A model generated the notes under the pieces. The model saw only the letters and a list, made by a program, of their open reading frames with translations. It was not told the DNA's origin and ran no database searches. Shown here piece after piece: positions 33,337 through 41,631 of a stretch of 64,000 nt of DNA. The position numbers and the translations under genes are program-made. This DNA comes from Streptomyces sp. DH5 (GTDB taxonomy: Bacteria > Actinomycetota > Actinomycetes > Streptomycetales > Streptomycetaceae): assembly GCF_020873915.1 (NCBI RefSeq), contig NZ_JAHWGP010000017.1:89829-153828 (forward strand), in the 5' to 3' direction. Numbering within the stretch: the first letter of the stretch is position 1; every line of letters starts with the position of its first letter.

Positions 33337-33396
33337 CAACGGGGAACTGTCCCCGCTTTCACGGAGGAGGGTAGCACCAACGGGGACCTGTCCCCG
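33337..33396 (-). promoter_or_regulatory. Pair of 19-bp palindromic operators upstream of the patatin gene
   Basis: CAACGGGGAACTGTCCCCG (33337-33355) and CAACGGGGACCTGTCCCCG (33378-33396) differ at one base and are 41 bp apart, close to four helical turns. Each is a GGGGA/TCCCC-type inverted repeat. GGAGG of the patatin gene lies nowhere else nearby, so the pair covers the promoter and leader. The regulator is unknown. Confidence 0.75.
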
Positions 33397-33557
33397 TTTA
33401 CGCTCGGCCGTCCGGGACCGCTCCTCGCGGGCGTGACCGGCCGGTGGGCCGTCCGGTGCTCGTCGGCGGGGGCGTCCCGCCCTCCCCGGGGCGAGCGTCG
33501 GGCGGCTCCCGAACCCCTCGGGACCCGCCCGTTCAGCTCGGAGGTGGCACACCCCCG

Positions 33558-33932
33558 CTACCGCGTGACACGCTGGTCGGCCTTGGCGTACTTCTCGGCC
33601 ATGACGCCCGCGAAGTCGTACAGCACGACCCGTTCGTCCCCGACGACCCACGCGTCGTGTCCCGGGGTGCAGACGAAGACGTCCCCCGGACCGACCTCGC
33701 CCTCGGCGCCGTCGTCCATCCGGATGCGCAGACGGCCCCGGACCACGCAGCAGTTGTGGTGGATCTGGCAGCTCGCCGTCCCGGCGATGGGGCCGACGGA
33801 CTCGGACCAGCGCCACCCCGGCTCGAAGGTGGCCACGGCGAAGTCCAGCCCCGTCATGTGGACGGCTTCGAGATGTCCCCTCGGGAAATCGCGTCGTTCA
33901 TCGGGCTTCTCCATCATCTTGACCTCGAGCAT
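33558..33932 (-). CDS. Cupin domain-containing protein
   Basis: A 124-residue single-domain cupin. CQIHHNCCVVRGRLRIRMDDG corresponds to cupin motif 1 with metal-ligand histidines, and VGPGDVFVCTPGHDAWVVGDE to motif 2. Such small cupins are metal-dependent dioxygenases, isomerases or sensors; no reaction can be chosen. The ATG at 33932 is used because GGGAG lies ten bases upstream. It is leftward and stands between the patatin gene and the dehydratase operon. Confidence 0.85.
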   Translation of the reverse strand: MLEVKMMEKPDERRDFPRGHLEAVHMTGLDFAVATFEPGWRWSESVGPIAGTASCQIHHNCCVVRGRLRIRMDDGAEGEVGPGDVFVCTPGHDAWVVGDERVVLYDFAGVMAEKYAKADQRVTR

Positions 33933-34023
33933 GCCCCTGCTCCCTTCCGCTTCCCCCCACCACTTCATCCTCCGTCCGTCCACTCGGGGCCGCCATTCGG
34001 GTGATTTCCGTCGTACCGGGTCG

Positions 34024-35001
34024 TCAGTCGGCCGGTCCGCAGAGCCGGGCGAACCGCTCGGCGTCGACGTTGCCCCCGGAGAGGATCACGCCGACCCGGG
34101 GCGGGAGGGGGCCCGCGCGACCGGTGAGCAGCGCGGCCAGCGGGGTGGCTCCGCTGGGCTCCAGCACGATCTTCAGGCGCTCGAAGGCGAACCGCATCGC
34201 GTCCCTGATCTCGTCGTCCCCGACCAGCACGATCCCGTCGAGGAGGCGCCGGTTGACGGAGAAGGTCAGTTCGCCCGGGGTGTGCAGGGCCTGGCCGTCG
34301 GCGATGGTGCGCGGGACGGGGACGGTGACGCGCCGGCCCGCCTCCAGGGACCTCTTGGTGTCGTCGCCGGTCTCGGGTTCGACGCCGACGACCCGGGTCG
34401 CGGGGTACAGGCCCTTGACGGCGGTGGCGCTTCCGGCGATCAGTCCACCGCCGCCGACCGGTGCGAGCAGGGCGCCCAGCTCCCCCGCCGCTTCGACGAG
34501 TTCGAGGGCCGCCGTGCCCTGCCCCGCCATGACGTGCGGGTGCTCGTAGGGCGGGACGAGGGCCAGTCCCCGCTCGGCGGCGAGGGCCTCGGCGACGGCC
34601 ACCCGGTCGCCGGCGTACCGGTCGTAGGTGACGACCTCCGCCCCGTACCCCTCGGTGGCCGCCCGCTTCGACGGCGGGGCGTCCTCGGGCATGACGATGA
34701 CGGCGGTGGTGCCGAGCTCCCGGGCGGCCAGGGCGACGGCCTGCGCGTGGTTGCCGGAGGAGTAGGCGGCGATGCCCCGGGACAACTGGCCGGGAGCGAG
34801 CCGGGAGGCCGCGTTGTAGGCGCCGCGGAACTTGAACGCGCCGACGCGCTGGAAGTTCTCGCACTTGAGGTGGACCTCGGCACCGACGAGCGTGTCCAGG
34901 GTGCGGGAGCGCAGGACGGGGGTGCGGTGGGCGACGCCGTCGAGGCGTGCCGCGGCGGAACGGACGTCGTCGAGGGTGATCGGCGGGGTGGTGGTGGTCA
35001 C
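34024..35001 (-). CDS. PLP-dependent threonine/serine dehydratase family enzyme
   Basis: A 325-residue fold-type II PLP enzyme. The PLP lysine is in FKFRGAYN (Lys57), SSGNHAQAVA contacts the substrate and phosphate, and PVGGGGLIAG is the phosphate-binding glycine loop at about 181-190. There is no C-terminal ACT domain, so it resembles catabolic dehydratases, serine racemases or EutB-type hydroxyectoine dehydratases rather than biosynthetic IlvA. The GTG overlaps the stop of the upstream regulator by four bases, so expression of the two is coupled. The regulator pairing suggests an inducible amino-acid use function. Confidence 0.9.
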   Translation of the reverse strand: MTTTTPPITLDDVRSAAARLDGVAHRTPVLRSRTLDTLVGAEVHLKCENFQRVGAFKFRGAYNAASRLAPGQLSRGIAAYSSGNHAQAVALAARELGTTAVIVMPEDAPPSKRAATEGYGAEVVTYDRYAGDRVAVAEALAAERGLALVPPYEHPHVMAGQGTAALELVEAAGELGALLAPVGGGGLIAGSATAVKGLYPATRVVGVEPETGDDTKRSLEAGRRVTVPVPRTIADGQALHTPGELTFSVNRRLLDGIVLVGDDEIRDAMRFAFERLKIVLEPSGATPLAALLTGRAGPLPPRVGVILSGGNVDAERFARLCGPAD

Positions 35002-35687
35002 GCGGTGCCTCCGGTGTCGGTCGGGTCGGCGGTCGTCCTGGACCGGGAGAGGTAGCTGTACGCCGAGGCACGGGAGATGCCGAGCCGGCCGGCGACCTGT
35101 TCGACCGCCCGCCGCACGGCGAAGACACCGCGCGCGTCCAGGTCCCGGAAGAGCCGCAGGCGCTCCTCGCGGTCGAGCTGGGCCCAGCCGCGGTCCCGGC
35201 GCAGCCGGTGGTCGTCGACGATGGCCCCGACCACGGAGTCGATGTCGTCGCCGAAGGTGGTCGTCGGTGGTTCCGCCGGCCCGGTGCCGAGGCCGGCGAG
35301 CGCGCCGAGCAGCGCGTGCGCCTCCCCCACGGCGGTGACGTCGACGTTGACGCACAGGGCGCCGAACACCGCTCCCGAGGAGTCCCGCAGCACCATCGTG
35401 GAGGACTTCACGAGTGTGCCGTCGCCGGTTCCGGTGAGGTAGTTGAGCTCGTCGGCCGCCTCGTCTCCGCGGGCGAGCACCCGCATGCCGATCTCGCTCA
35501 TCGCCCCGCCCACCGTGCGCCCCGTCACCGACCCGGCCACGGCGACGACCGAGCCCTCCGGACGCCGGTAGTCGTGCAGCACCACCTCGCACAGCGGTCC
35601 GAACGTCGCCGCGATCCCGTCGACGACGGGCAGCATCGCGGCGAGGATCGCGTCCCGCTGGGCGTCCCGTGCCGGTCCGGTCTCCAT
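34998..35687 (-). CDS. YheO-type PAS/HTH transcriptional regulator (DauR-like)
   Basis: A 229-residue regulator. The N-terminal YheO-like PAS domain covers about residues 10-125 (LPVVDGIAATFGPLCEVVLH, TVGGAMSEIGMRVL, TGTGDGTLVKSSTMVLRDSSG, ALCVNVDVTAV). The C-terminal HTH is RRAVEQVAGRLGISRASAYSYLSRSR. ATG 35687 follows GGGGAGGTCCCG; a GTG nine codons earlier lacks such a site. It is co-translated with the dehydratase, and its own leader holds two tandem TGGAY-N5-GTCCA repeats, consistent with autoregulation. DauR-type proteins sense amino-acid derivatives. Confidence 0.88.
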   Translation of the reverse strand: METGPARDAQRDAILAAMLPVVDGIAATFGPLCEVVLHDYRRPEGSVVAVAGSVTGRTVGGAMSEIGMRVLARGDEAADELNYLTGTGDGTLVKSSTMVLRDSSGAVFGALCVNVDVTAVGEAHALLGALAGLGTGPAEPPTTTFGDDIDSVVGAIVDDHRLRRDRGWAQLDREERLRLFRDLDARGVFAVRRAVEQVAGRLGISRASAYSYLSRSRTTADPTDTGGTA

Positions 35688-35720
35688 CGGGACCTCCCCT
35701 TCTCCACCGGACACCCTACG

Positions 35721-35755
35721 TGGACTGCACGTCCAGCGCCTGGATTTTTCGTCCA
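35721..35755 (-). promoter_or_regulatory. Tandem inverted-repeat operators of the YheO-type regulator
   Basis: TGGACTGCACGTCCA (35721-35735) and TGGATTTTTCGTCCA (35741-35755) share the form TGGAY-N5-GTCCA and are exactly 20 bp apart, two helical turns. They lie 34-68 bases upstream of the regulator start, a position expected for autoregulation. Confidence 0.7.
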
Positions 35756-35836
35756 GTCAGGTCCGTGGTTGGTGGTCCATGGGCTCGGAGCGGGCCGACG
35801 CGGGACCGCCGGCCGCGGCCGGCGGTGCGGGGCAGC

Positions 35837-35862
35837 GGAATACCGCGGCACCCGGGCCCGTT
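35837..35862 (+). promoter_or_regulatory. SigR-type promoter of the TPR gene
   Basis: GGAAT at 35837-35841 and GTT at 35860-35862 are separated by 18 bases, an exact match to the SigR (thiol-oxidative stress) consensus GGAAT-N18-GTT. It is 24 bases before the GTG start. Confidence 0.65.
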
Positions 35863-35885
35863 GTCGGCCCCGAAGGAGGTCACGA

Positions 35886-36233
35886 GTGGACACCACGTAC
35901 TACGACCACGGAACACCGGCCGAGCGCTGGGAGCGTGCCGGGATGTTCTTCGACGCCAAGGACTACACCGCCGCCGCGCGCGTCCTGGGCTCCCTGGTCG
36001 AGGAGGTGCCGGAGCAGACCGGGCCGCGGCTCCTGCTGGCGCGCGCCTACTACCACTCGGCCCAACTGCGTCGTGCGGAAGCCGAGTTGAAGGTGATCGT
36101 GGAGCGCGACCCGGTGGAGCACTACGCCCGGCTGATGCTCGGGCGCACCCTCCAGCGGCAGGGGCGTGACGCCGAGGCCCGGCCGCACCTGCGCATCGCC
36201 GCCGCGCTGGGCGGCGAGTTCGACGAGGAGTAG
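35886..36233 (+). CDS. Tetratricopeptide repeat protein
   Basis: A 115-residue cytosolic protein made of about two and a half TPR units: AERWERAGMFFDAKDYTAAARVLGSLVEE, PRLLLARAYYHSAQLRRAEAELKVIVERDP and HYARLMLGRTLQRQGRDAEARPHLRIA. TPR proteins are scaffolds for protein binding; no partner is evident. GTG 35886 follows GAAGGAGG. A SigR-type promoter directly upstream suggests induction by disulfide stress, like the thioredoxin gene at 40135. Confidence 0.88.
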   Translation: MDTTYYDHGTPAERWERAGMFFDAKDYTAAARVLGSLVEEVPEQTGPRLLLARAYYHSAQLRRAEAELKVIVERDPVEHYARLMLGRTLQRQGRDAEARPHLRIAAALGGEFDEE

Positions 36234-36241
36234 CCGCCGGG

Positions 36242-36277
36242 GGGTGGCCCGGTCCCCGCTCGGGGGCCGGGCCACCC
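36242..36277. terminator. Bidirectional terminator hairpin
   Basis: GGGTGGCCCGG at 36242-36252 pairs perfectly with CCGGGCCACCC at 36267-36277, with a further internal CCCC/GGGG pairing in the loop. It lies between the converging TPR and PepSY genes. Confidence 0.75.
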
Positions 36278-36320
36278 GCACGCGGGACCGGCGGCACCGC
36301 GCGCCGGCTTCGCGCAGCCG

Positions 36321-37730
36321 TCACCGCACCGCCGGGCCGCCTCCGTACGTACGCCGCCCGCGCCGGTGCGCGATCTCGCCGAGCACGACGTCGACGGCGA
36401 GGAACACCGCCAGGGGAAGCCCGAGCAGGGGGACGAAGTAGCCCAGGATGGCGATCAGCGCCAGCAGGGGCACGAGGACGTACGGCGGCACCTGCTGCCA
36501 CGCTCCCCGCGGTACGGGCCGCCCGAAGGCGGAACCCCGGCCACGCTGCCACCACATGCGGTAACCCCACAGGATCAGCAGGACCAGGGCCGAGGCGAGC
36601 GCCATCAGCGCGATCTGGTTGGGCAGGCCGAACAGGCTGCCGGTGTGCAGGTCGATGCCCCAGCGGGTCAGCTTGGCGAGGACCGGGTAGTCGGCGAAGC
36701 GCACGACGTCGGTGACCTCGCCGGTGGCGGGGTCGACGGCGACCGAGTCCTGCTTCTCGGGCCAGCTGCGCTGGACCTGCCTCACGACGTAGGCGGAGGT
36801 CTCGTCGGCGGGCGGCACGACCTCCACCGGGTCGTCCAGGCCCTCGGCCCGTGCGGCCGCCAACACCTTGTCCAGGCCCACCCCGTGCGCCGCGTCGCCC
36901 GCGGGACCGGCGGCCGGTCCGTGACCCTCGTGCTCGCCGCCCGCCGCGGCCGACACCGAGGGGGTTTCCTGGCCGAGCGAGGTGCGCAGGTCGCCGATGT
37001 TCGCACCGGCGTAGGTGGACCAGGTGAGCCCGGTCGCCGAGAGGAAGACGAAGCCGATCGCGGCCCAGGCGCCCACAGCGCCGTGCAGACCCAGCGTGCG
37101 GCGCCGGCCGGCGGTGCCGCGCACCTTGCGCAGGGCACGACGGCGGGAGAACCACAGCACCAGACCGCCACCCGCGATCACCCACAGCCAGCTGGCCGCG
37201 AACTCGCTGTAGAGACGGCCGGATTCACCGAGGTGCAGATCGCGGTGGAACTCGTCGATCCAGGTGCGCAGGGGCAACGCGCCCGAGGAGCCGTACTGTT
37301 CCAGTTCGCCGCGCACCTCCCCGGTGTAGGGGTCGACGAACACGGCCAGCGTGTGGCCGGGGTCGACGCCCGGTATGCCGGACAGCATCACCCTGGTGGT
37401 GGCGTCCGCCTCGGGTGAGGGGCGCACGGCGGCGATCGTGCCGTCGGGGTGGGCCTCGCGGGCGGCGGCGACCTGTTCGGAGACCGGGAGCGCGCGGTCG
37501 CCGGCGGGGACGGTCAGCTCGTGGTCGTAGACGATCTTCTCGGCCTGGAAGGAGGCGGCGTAGAGCAGGCCGGTGAGGGCGGCGACGAGGAGGAACGGCG
37601 CGACCACGACGCCCGCGTAGAAGTGCAGGCGCAGGACGAGCGGACGCAGGGTGGCCCACGCGCTCCTCGCAGCCGCGGGTGCGGGGGGTCGGGGGGCCTC
37701 GTCCGTGGTGGCCGAGGGAGCGGCGGTCAT
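36321..37730 (-). CDS. PepSY-associated TM helix domain protein
   Basis: A 469-residue inner-membrane protein with four main helices: LRLHFYAGVVVAPFLLVAALTGLLY near residue 40, SWLWVIAGGGLVLWF near 185, AVGAWAAIGFVFLSATGLTW near 220 and IALMALASALVLLILWGYRMWW near 395, plus two short ones at the end. The extracytoplasmic loops carry PepSY-like segments with LAVFVDPYTGEVRGEL and VAVDPATGEVTDVV. A His/Gly-rich patch (GGEHEGHG) could bind metal. Family members are linked to siderophore reduction or iron and copper uptake; the role here is inferred only from family. ATG 37730 is used. Confidence 0.88.
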   Translation of the reverse strand: MTAAPSATTDEAPRPPAPAAARSAWATLRPLVLRLHFYAGVVVAPFLLVAALTGLLYAASFQAEKIVYDHELTVPAGDRALPVSEQVAAAREAHPDGTIAAVRPSPEADATTRVMLSGIPGVDPGHTLAVFVDPYTGEVRGELEQYGSSGALPLRTWIDEFHRDLHLGESGRLYSEFAASWLWVIAGGGLVLWFSRRRALRKVRGTAGRRRTLGLHGAVGAWAAIGFVFLSATGLTWSTYAGANIGDLRTSLGQETPSVSAAAGGEHEGHGPAAGPAGDAAHGVGLDKVLAAARAEGLDDPVEVVPPADETSAYVVRQVQRSWPEKQDSVAVDPATGEVTDVVRFADYPVLAKLTRWGIDLHTGSLFGLPNQIALMALASALVLLILWGYRMWWQRGRGSAFGRPVPRGAWQQVPPYVLVPLLALIAILGYFVPLLGLPLAVFLAVDVVLGEIAHRRGRRTYGGGPAVR

Positions 37731-37856
37731 CGGTGGGGTTCTCCCGGGGGCGTCTGAGCGGGCATGGCGGTGCAGTAGTCGAGCCGGCGGGACGCCGAGT
37801 TCCCGGGAAGGTCCTGTGACCTGCGCCACAGGCAGTGCACGTGCGATCCTGACGGC

Positions 37857-38501
37857 ATGGAAATTCCGGACACCCGCGCCCCCTTGGCCGAACGGATCGA
37901 GCAACTGCTCGCCATGAAGGGGCCGTTGCCCATCATCGCGGCCGGTGACCCGGTGCTGCGGGGCGGGACCGAGCCGTACGACGGGCAGTTGGGGTCTGCC
38001 CTGCTGGCCCGGTTCGTGGAGGCGCTGCGCGTCACCATGCGCGCGGCGCCGGGAGTCGGCTTGGCCGCACCGCAGGTCGGGGTGGCGCTGCGGATCGCGG
38101 TGATCGAGGACCCCGCGCCCGTCCCGGAGGAGGTGCGCCTGGTGCGCGGGCGGGTCCCGCAGCCGTTCCGGGTCCTGGTCAATCCGGCGTACGAGCCGGT
38201 CGGCACCGGGCTGGCCGCGTTCTTCGAGGGGTGTCTGAGCGTGCCGGGGTACCAGGCGGTGGTGGCGCGGGCCGCGCGGGTGCGGCTGACCGGGCAGGAC
38301 GAGCACGGGCGGGCGCTGGACGAGGTGTTCGACGGCTGGCCCGCCCGGATCGTCCAGCACGAGACGGACCACCTCGACGGCACCCTGTACCTGGACCGGG
38401 CCGAACCGCGCTCGCTCTCCACCCATCAGGCCGCGGCGGAGCACTGGCCGCAGCCGACGCCGGAACGGGCGGCGCGGGCACTGGGATTCGACCTTCCCTA
38501 G
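37857..38501 (+). CDS. def: Peptide deformylase
   Basis: A 214-residue metalloprotease that removes the formyl group from new proteins at the ribosome. All three motifs are intact: GVGLAAPQ (66-73), EGCLS (124-128) and HETDH (168-172), so the metal ligands Cys126, His168 and His172 and the catalytic Glu169 are present. Streptomyces genomes usually carry several def genes; this one has a 20-residue N-terminal extension and a C-terminal tail. ATG 37857 lacks a strong Shine-Dalgarno site. It is divergent from the PepSY gene. Confidence 0.94.
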   Translation: MEIPDTRAPLAERIEQLLAMKGPLPIIAAGDPVLRGGTEPYDGQLGSALLARFVEALRVTMRAAPGVGLAAPQVGVALRIAVIEDPAPVPEEVRLVRGRVPQPFRVLVNPAYEPVGTGLAAFFEGCLSVPGYQAVVARAARVRLTGQDEHGRALDEVFDGWPARIVQHETDHLDGTLYLDRAEPRSLSTHQAAAEHWPQPTPERAARALGFDLP

Positions 38502-38570
38502 GGCCGGCTCCCGGGGCCGGTCGTGGTGGGCTCCGGCGGCGTGACGGCGCACCGGCCGCCGCGGGCCGGT

Positions 38571-40016
38571 TCAAGCGTCCCGGTACGCCTCCAGCAGGCG
38601 CAGCCACACCTCACTGATCGTCGGGTACGACGGGACCGCGTGCCACAGGCGGTCGACCGGGACCCGGCCGGCGACCGCGACGGTCGCCGCGTGGATGAGT
38701 TCACCGACGCCCGGTCCGACGAGGGTGAGGCCGCGCAGGATCTCGTCCTCGAGGTCGACGACCATGCGGGCGCGGCCCTTGTAGCCGTCGGCGTACAGGT
38801 TGGCGCCGGCGACGGAGGAGAGGTCGACGTCGACGGCGCGGACGCGGTGGCCCGCCCGTTCCGCCTCGGCCAGGGAGAGACCGACGGCGGCCGCCTCGGG
38901 GTCGGTGAAGACCACCTGGGGCACGGTGGCGTGGTCGGCGGTGGCAGCGTGCGCGCCCCACTCCTCGGCGTGCACGGGCTCTCCCGCCGCCCGGCAGGCG
39001 ATGGCGGCACCCGCGATCCTCGCCTGGTACTTGCCCTGGTGGGTGAGGAGGGCACGGTGGTTGGCGTCGCCGACGGCGTACAGCCAGTCGTGGCCGGTGA
39101 CGCGGAGGGTGTCGTCGACGGTGAGCCAGGAGCCGGGCTCCAGGCCGATCGTCTCCAGGCCGATGTCGTCGGTGCGCGGGGCGCGGCCGGTGGCGAAGAG
39201 GATCTCGTCGGCCTCGATCCGGCCACCGTCGTCGGTGACCACGTGGACGGTGCCGTTCTCCCTGGTCACGGACTTCACGGAGGTGCCGGTGCGGATCTCC
39301 GCGCCGGCCTCGGTGAGGGCTTCGGCGACCAGTTCCCCGGCGAAGGGCTCCATGCGCTCCAGCAGCCCCCCGCCGCGGACGAGGAGGGTGACCCGGGAGC
39401 CGAGCGCCTGCCAGGCGCAGGCCATCTCGGTGGCGACGACGCCGCCGCCGACCACGACGAGCCGGCCGGGGACCGACGGGGCACTGGTGGCCTCCCGGCT
39501 GGTCCAGGGCCTGACCTCGGCGAGTCCGGGCAGGTCGGGCAGCTTGGCCCGGCTGCCGGTGCAGACGGCGACGGCGTGCCGGGCGGTGAGGACGCGTTGC
39601 TCGCCGTCGGAGCCGGTGACGGTGACGGTGCGCGCGCCGGTGAGCCGTCCGTGGCCGCGGTACAGGTCGGCTCCGGTGCCGTCCAGCCACTGGACCTGGC
39701 CGTCGTCCTTCCAGTGGGAGGCGTACTCGTCCCGGTGGGCGAGCACGGCGGCGGTGTCGAGGGGCCCCTGGACCGCCTGTTTCAGACCGGGGGTGCGGCG
39801 GGCGTCCGCCCGGGTGATGACCGGGCGGAGCAGCGCCTTGCTGGGCGAGCACGCCCAGTAGGAGCACTCGCCGCCGACCAGTTCGCCCTCCACGACCGCG
39901 GTGGTGAGCCCGGCGGCGCGGGTGCGGTCGGCGACGTTCTCGCCCACGGGCCCGGCTCCGAGCACCACGACGTCGTAGGCGACTGCTTCCCGTTGCGTCG
40001 GTTGCGTTTCCGTCAT
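38571..40016 (-). CDS. FAD/NAD(P)-dependent oxidoreductase, mercuric-reductase/dihydrolipoamide-dehydrogenase-like
   Basis: A 481-residue flavoprotein disulfide reductase. The FAD site is DVVVLGAGPVGENVADR. The redox pair is in GGECSYWACSPSKALLRP, a Cys-x4-Cys with SYWA in place of the usual LNVG. The NAD(P) site is RLVVVGGGVVATEMACAW, followed by ILFATGRAPRTDDIGL and LYAVGDANHRALLTHQGKYQA. The C-terminal dimerisation domain has no His-x4-Glu in the usual form, so the disulfide substrate is uncertain. It is divergent from thioredoxin, 118 bases apart, but thioredoxin reductases are a different size class. Confidence 0.87.
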   Translation of the reverse strand: MTETQPTQREAVAYDVVVLGAGPVGENVADRTRAAGLTTAVVEGELVGGECSYWACSPSKALLRPVITRADARRTPGLKQAVQGPLDTAAVLAHRDEYASHWKDDGQVQWLDGTGADLYRGHGRLTGARTVTVTGSDGEQRVLTARHAVAVCTGSRAKLPDLPGLAEVRPWTSREATSAPSVPGRLVVVGGGVVATEMACAWQALGSRVTLLVRGGGLLERMEPFAGELVAEALTEAGAEIRTGTSVKSVTRENGTVHVVTDDGGRIEADEILFATGRAPRTDDIGLETIGLEPGSWLTVDDTLRVTGHDWLYAVGDANHRALLTHQGKYQARIAGAAIACRAAGEPVHAEEWGAHAATADHATVPQVVFTDPEAAAVGLSLAEAERAGHRVRAVDVDLSSVAGANLYADGYKGRARMVVDLEDEILRGLTLVGPGVGELIHAATVAVAGRVPVDRLWHAVPSYPTISEVWLRLLEAYRDA

Positions 40017-40066
40017 GGCATCAGTCTGGTGGGTGGTGTGCCCCGTGACCACATGGGTAGGGGCGC

Positions 40067-40092
40067 GGAATACGCGACCGGCCGGCCGTGTT
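40067..40092 (+). promoter_or_regulatory. SigR-type promoter of the thioredoxin gene
   Basis: GGAAT at 40067-40071 and GTT at 40090-40092 with 18 bases between match the SigR consensus exactly, 43 bases before the thioredoxin ATG. Thioredoxin genes are classic SigR targets in Streptomyces. Confidence 0.8.
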
Positions 40093-40134
40093 GTGCCGAG
40101 GCCCGAGCCCACACCAGGAAGAGGGAAACACGCC

Positions 40135-40539
40135 ATGAGCAGCACCGTTGAGCTCACCAAGGAGAACTTCGACCAGATGGTCACGGACAACGGGTTCGTG
40201 CTGATCGACTTCTGGGCGGCCTGGTGCGGACCCTGCCGGCAGTTCGCGCCCGTGTACGAGAAGGCGGCGGAGGAGAACCCGGACCTGGTCTTCGGCAAGG
40301 TGGACACGGAGGCGCAGCCGGAGCTGGCCGCGGCCTTCGGGATCCAGTCGATCCCCACGCTGATGATCGTGCGTGACCAGGTGGCCGTGTTCGCCCAGCC
40401 GGGTGCGCTGCCGGAGGCCGCGCTGACGGACGTCATCGGGCAGGCCCGCAAGCTGGACATGGACGACGTGCGCAAGCAGATCGCCGAGCAGCAGGCGCAG
40501 CAGGCGCAGCAGGGCCAGGCACCCGGCGCGAGCGCCTGA
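40135..40539 (+). CDS. trxA: Thioredoxin
   Basis: A 134-residue cytosolic thioredoxin. The active site is FWAAWCGPCRQF with Cys31 and Cys34. The cis-proline loop is IQSIPTLMIV. The C-terminus is extended beyond the usual 105-110 residues by a Gln/Ala-rich tail (EQQAQQAQQGQAPGA). It reduces protein disulfides using thioredoxin reductase, which is not in the window. ATG 40135 follows GAGGGAAAC. The SigR-type promoter upstream implies induction by thiol oxidation. Confidence 0.93.
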   Translation: MSSTVELTKENFDQMVTDNGFVLIDFWAAWCGPCRQFAPVYEKAAEENPDLVFGKVDTEAQPELAAAFGIQSIPTLMIVRDQVAVFAQPGALPEAALTDVIGQARKLDMDDVRKQIAEQQAQQAQQGQAPGASA

Positions 40540-40593
40540 CAACGGCCGCGCGGAGGGCTCGCGCTCACGTCGCAGGCCACCGCGCCCGCGGCG

Positions 40594-41631
40594 TCAGCCG
40601 GACTCGCGCCGCACCACCGACGCCCCGAGCACCTTGTGCGCCCCGGGCGCCGCGTCCGGGTCGCGCACCGCGCGGTCGACCAGTTCGGCCAGTTCACGGC
40701 CGGTCGGCAGTTCGAGGTGGACGGTGCTCAGCCGGGGCCGCAGCAGCCTGCCCAGCATCAGGTTGTCGGCGCCGACCACGGCCGTCTCCTCGGGGACGCG
40801 GACGCCCTCGTCCTGGAGCGCGCGCATCAGCAGCATCGCGTACTCGTCGTTGTACGTGAACACGCCGTCGAGGCCGAGACCGCGCCAGCGGGCCGCGAGC
40901 CGTGCGGCGGCCCCCTCGTCGTGCGCCAACGGCAGTTCCACGACCGTCGCGCCGGTCCCGCGCAGGGCGGCACGCACACCGGCCAGGCGGGGCGCGGCGA
41001 ACGCCTCCAGGCCGGGCTCGCGCGGGAGGACCACGCCGATCCTGCGGCAGCCGCGGTCGAAGAGGTGGGCGCCGGCGCTGTGACCGACCACGTCGTGGTC
41101 CATGAGCAGGGCGTGCGCCCCTTCCACGGACTCGGGGCCGAGCGTCACGACGGCCCGCGCCCCGGAGCGCTTGAGCACGTCGACGCCGCGCGGGCCGAGC
41201 CCGGAGCCGGGGACCAGCACCGCCACCGGCCGCAGCTCCGCCCAGGCACGGGCGGCCTCGTCGTCGTGCAGGCCGACGGTGCCGTACTGCACGACCGTGT
41301 AGTCGAGGTGCGCGAGGGCGCCCTGGAGGTCGTTGATGAACTGGCTGTAGAGGGGGCCCACCGGGAAGGCGGGGGCGGGCATGAGGACCAGGCGGCTGTG
41401 CCCGGCACGCAGACTGCGGGCGGCCGCGTGCGGCACGTACCCGAGTTCCCTCGCGGCCTCGCGGACCCGGCGCCGGGTGGGCTCGCTGATCCGGACGGCA
41501 CCGGCGTTGTTCAGGACGTAGGAGACGGTCGCGCGCGAGACGCCGGCCAAGCGGGCCACATCGGCGCTCGTGGGTACGGAGCGCGTCGGTGCGGGGGACG
41601 CGGGCGCGGGCGGGTTCGATATCTGCACCAT
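40594..41631 (-). CDS. LacI family transcriptional regulator
   Basis: A 345-residue LacI-type repressor. The HTH is SADVARLAGVSRATVSYVLNNAG followed by the hinge segment ISEPTRRRVREAARELGY. The sensor domain begins SRLVLMPAPAFPVGPLYSQF, which is less conserved than in sugar-sensing relatives. Its target is not adjacent: the neighbours are thioredoxin, converging from the right side, and a TetR gene. The ATG at 41631 is preferred because GAGG lies upstream at reasonable distance; ATG 41643 is the alternative. Confidence 0.88.
   Translation of the reverse strand: MVQISNPPAPASPAPTRSVPTSADVARLAGVSRATVSYVLNNAGAVRISEPTRRRVREAARELGYVPHAAARSLRAGHSRLVLMPAPAFPVGPLYSQFINDLQGALAHLDYTVVQYGTVGLHDDEAARAWAELRPVAVLVPGSGLGPRGVDVLKRSGARAVVTLGPESVEGAHALLMDHDVVGHSAGAHLFDRGCRRIGVVLPREPGLEAFAAPRLAGVRAALRGTGATVVELPLAHDEGAAARLAARWRGLGLDGVFTYNDEYAMLLMRALQDEGVRVPEETAVVGADNLMLGRLLRPRLSTVHLELPTGRELAELVDRAVRDPDAAPGAHKVLGASVVRRESG

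Noticed and set aside
37800-37857. SigR promoter before peptide deformylase
   Set aside because: A GGGAAGG is present but no GTT lies at the required 18-19 base spacing.
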